Source of the DNA: Nitrospiraceae bacterium
Lineage (GTDB): Bacteria > Nitrospirota > Thermodesulfovibrionia > Thermodesulfovibrionales > Dissulfurispiraceae
Length of the DNA stretch: 7,437 bases
Assembly: GCA_003170655.1 (NCBI GenBank)
Contig: PMYY01000069.1
Location: forward strand, 1,132 to 8,568
Reading direction: 5' to 3'
The number at the start of each line of letters is the position of its first letter. Within the stretch, counting starts at the first letter, position 1. The notes beneath the pieces were generated by a model. It saw only the letters and a list, made by a program, of their open reading frames with translations, was not told the DNA's origin and ran no database searches. Positions 6,530 through 7,437 of the stretch are shown piece by piece. A program made the translations under genes and the position numbers.

Positions 6530-7437
6530 ATGAATAGCTCAATTTTTTTCGGTGTTGCAACGATTGCATATATATTCGCGATGGTCGCTTACATCATATA
6601 TCTGGCGTTTAAAAAGTCGACTATAGGGATTATAGGGACTACGGCTACGGTTGTCGGTTTTGCTTCGCAAACGTTGGCCTTCGGATTAAGGTGGGCAGAA
6701 TTTTATGATATCGGCCGGATGGGCGTCCTCCGATCCATCCCTCTGACCAACCTTTATGAATCGCTGGTATTTTTTGTATGGTGCCTCATATTAGGTTATC
6801 TCGTTATCGAATGGAAATACAAGACCCGCTCATTCGGGGCCTTCATCACTCCCATCGCCGTCATTACCCTCGCTTTCACAAGTATTTCCGGCGTTTCGAC
6901 GGAGATACAGCCCCTTGTCCCGGCACTGCAGAGCAATTGGCTTCTTGCGCATGTGACAATGAGCTTCATTGCCTATTCGGCTTTTGCCATTTCCTGTGCC
7001 GCTGCGCTAATGTACCTGGCCGTGACCGCGGAAGACAGGAAGAGTTTCCCATATATATTCTGGACAGTGACCCTAGCTCTTTTTATTACATCATTTGTAG
7101 CCATGGGGTTCGACTTTGTAACATTAAGAATATCGGCAAAGTCGCCGGAGGCTTTCATACAAAATTATCTCTTCAAGGCAAGCTTCCGTAGCGGCTCTGG
7201 CGTGATAGTCGCAATAAGCGTTGCAGTTCTTTTGGCTGTAGTCTATCTGGTTTGGAGATACGGTTTTCATCTCAGGAAAATCATTGCAGCGTTATCCCTG
7301 ACCCCAGATGTGCTCGACGATCTTACCTATAAAACTATCGCCATAGGCTTTCCGATTTTTACCCTCGGCGGACTTATCTTCGGCGCTATATGGGCAGACC
7401 AGGCTTGGGGAAAATACTGGAGCTGGGACCCGAAGGA
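6530..7437 (+). CDS. ccsA: Cytochrome c biogenesis protein CcsA/ResC (also annotated CcsB), 3' end missing
   Basis: The frame is open from ATG 6530 to the right edge (302 codons plus two bases). CcsA/ResC is the haem-handling half of the System II synthetase, an inner-membrane protein of the cytochrome c assembly family. Visible hallmarks are PLTNLYESLVFFVW (71-84), ALQSNWLLAHV (132-142) with the periplasmic haem-ligand candidate His141, LDDLTYKTIAIGFP (262-275) and the WWD motif WADQAWGKYWSWDPK (288-302), where the window ends. The later conserved His region and remaining helices lie outside. Helices appear at about 5-27, 34-52, 76-94, 103-121, 138-164, 174-198, 224-243 and 266-288. The stretch between His141 and the LDDLTY segment is about 120 residues, longer than I expect for bacterial members (roughly 55-60), and holds two extra hydrophobic segments. 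A good GGAGGG site sets the start, 28 bases after resB. Confidence 0.93.
   Translation, partial: MNSSIFFGVATIAYIFAMVAYIIYLAFKKSTIGIIGTTATVVGFASQTLAFGLRWAEFYDIGRMGVLRSIPLTNLYESLVFFVWCLILGYLVIEWKYKTRSFGAFITPIAVITLAFTSISGVSTEIQPLVPALQSNWLLAHVTMSFIAYSAFAISCAAALMYLAVTAEDRKSFPYIFWTVTLALFITSFVAMGFDFVTLRISAKSPEAFIQNYLFKASFRSGSGVIVAISVAVLLAVVYLVWRYGFHLRKIIAALSLTPDVLDDLTYKTIAIGFPIFTLGGLIFGAIWADQAWGKYWSWDPK

Noticed and set aside
6778..7191. A plus-strand frame of 137 codons within the right-edge gene.
   Set aside because: The overlapping frame from ATG 6530 carries the CcsA motifs through to the window end, so this is an out-of-frame shadow.

Overview
The window looks like a stretch of chromosome from a Gram-negative-type bacterium of moderate GC content. 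It has an outer-membrane-style lipoprotein, a membrane sensor protein paired with a c-di-GMP response regulator, and System II (ResB/CcsA) cytochrome c maturation genes instead of the CcmABC-type System I. System II occurs in delta/epsilon-type proteobacteria and Nitrospirota, among others. A Desulfobacterota- or Nitrospirota-like anaerobe is my best guess, but nothing here fixes the taxon. No rRNA, tRNA, CRISPR array, insertion sequence or phage gene is visible.

Layout: (1) Bases 1-527, minus strand: the N-terminal part of a WD40-repeat lipoprotein whose C-terminus lies beyond the left edge. (2) A divergent intergenic region of about 90 bases. (3) Plus strand 619-2124: a chorismate-utilising enzyme, best read as PabB (aminodeoxychorismate synthase component I). 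(4) 2165-3085: a receiver-GGDEF diguanylate cyclase, followed with an 11-base overlap by (5) 3075-4919, a membrane histidine-kinase-like sensor. (6) A 163-base gap with no gene. (7) 5083-6501: ResB (Ccs1), then (8) 6530 to the right edge: the start of CcsA/ResC, cut off at its tryptophan-rich WWD haem-handling motif. No gene-free stretch exceeds 300 bases.

Functionally, pabB, the cyclase and the sensor lie in one direction with short gaps and could be co-transcribed. The cyclase and sensor overlap and are almost certainly made together. ResB and CcsA form the two-part membrane complex that carries haem across the membrane and attaches it to apocytochromes c.

The most interesting feature is the cyclase-sensor pair. 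Both look like two-component proteins, yet both have lost phosphotransfer residues. The receiver keeps its Asp (D51) but lacks the acidic pair, the Thr/Ser switch and the Lys. The kinase-like protein has Thr where the phospho-accepting His should be, and has a shortened ATP lid with no glycine-rich G2 box. In contrast the GGDEF output domain looks fully active, including its inhibitory RxxD site. This suggests a c-di-GMP switch run by protein-protein contact instead of His-Asp phosphorelay. A second oddity is an apparent extra pair of membrane helices inside CcsA.
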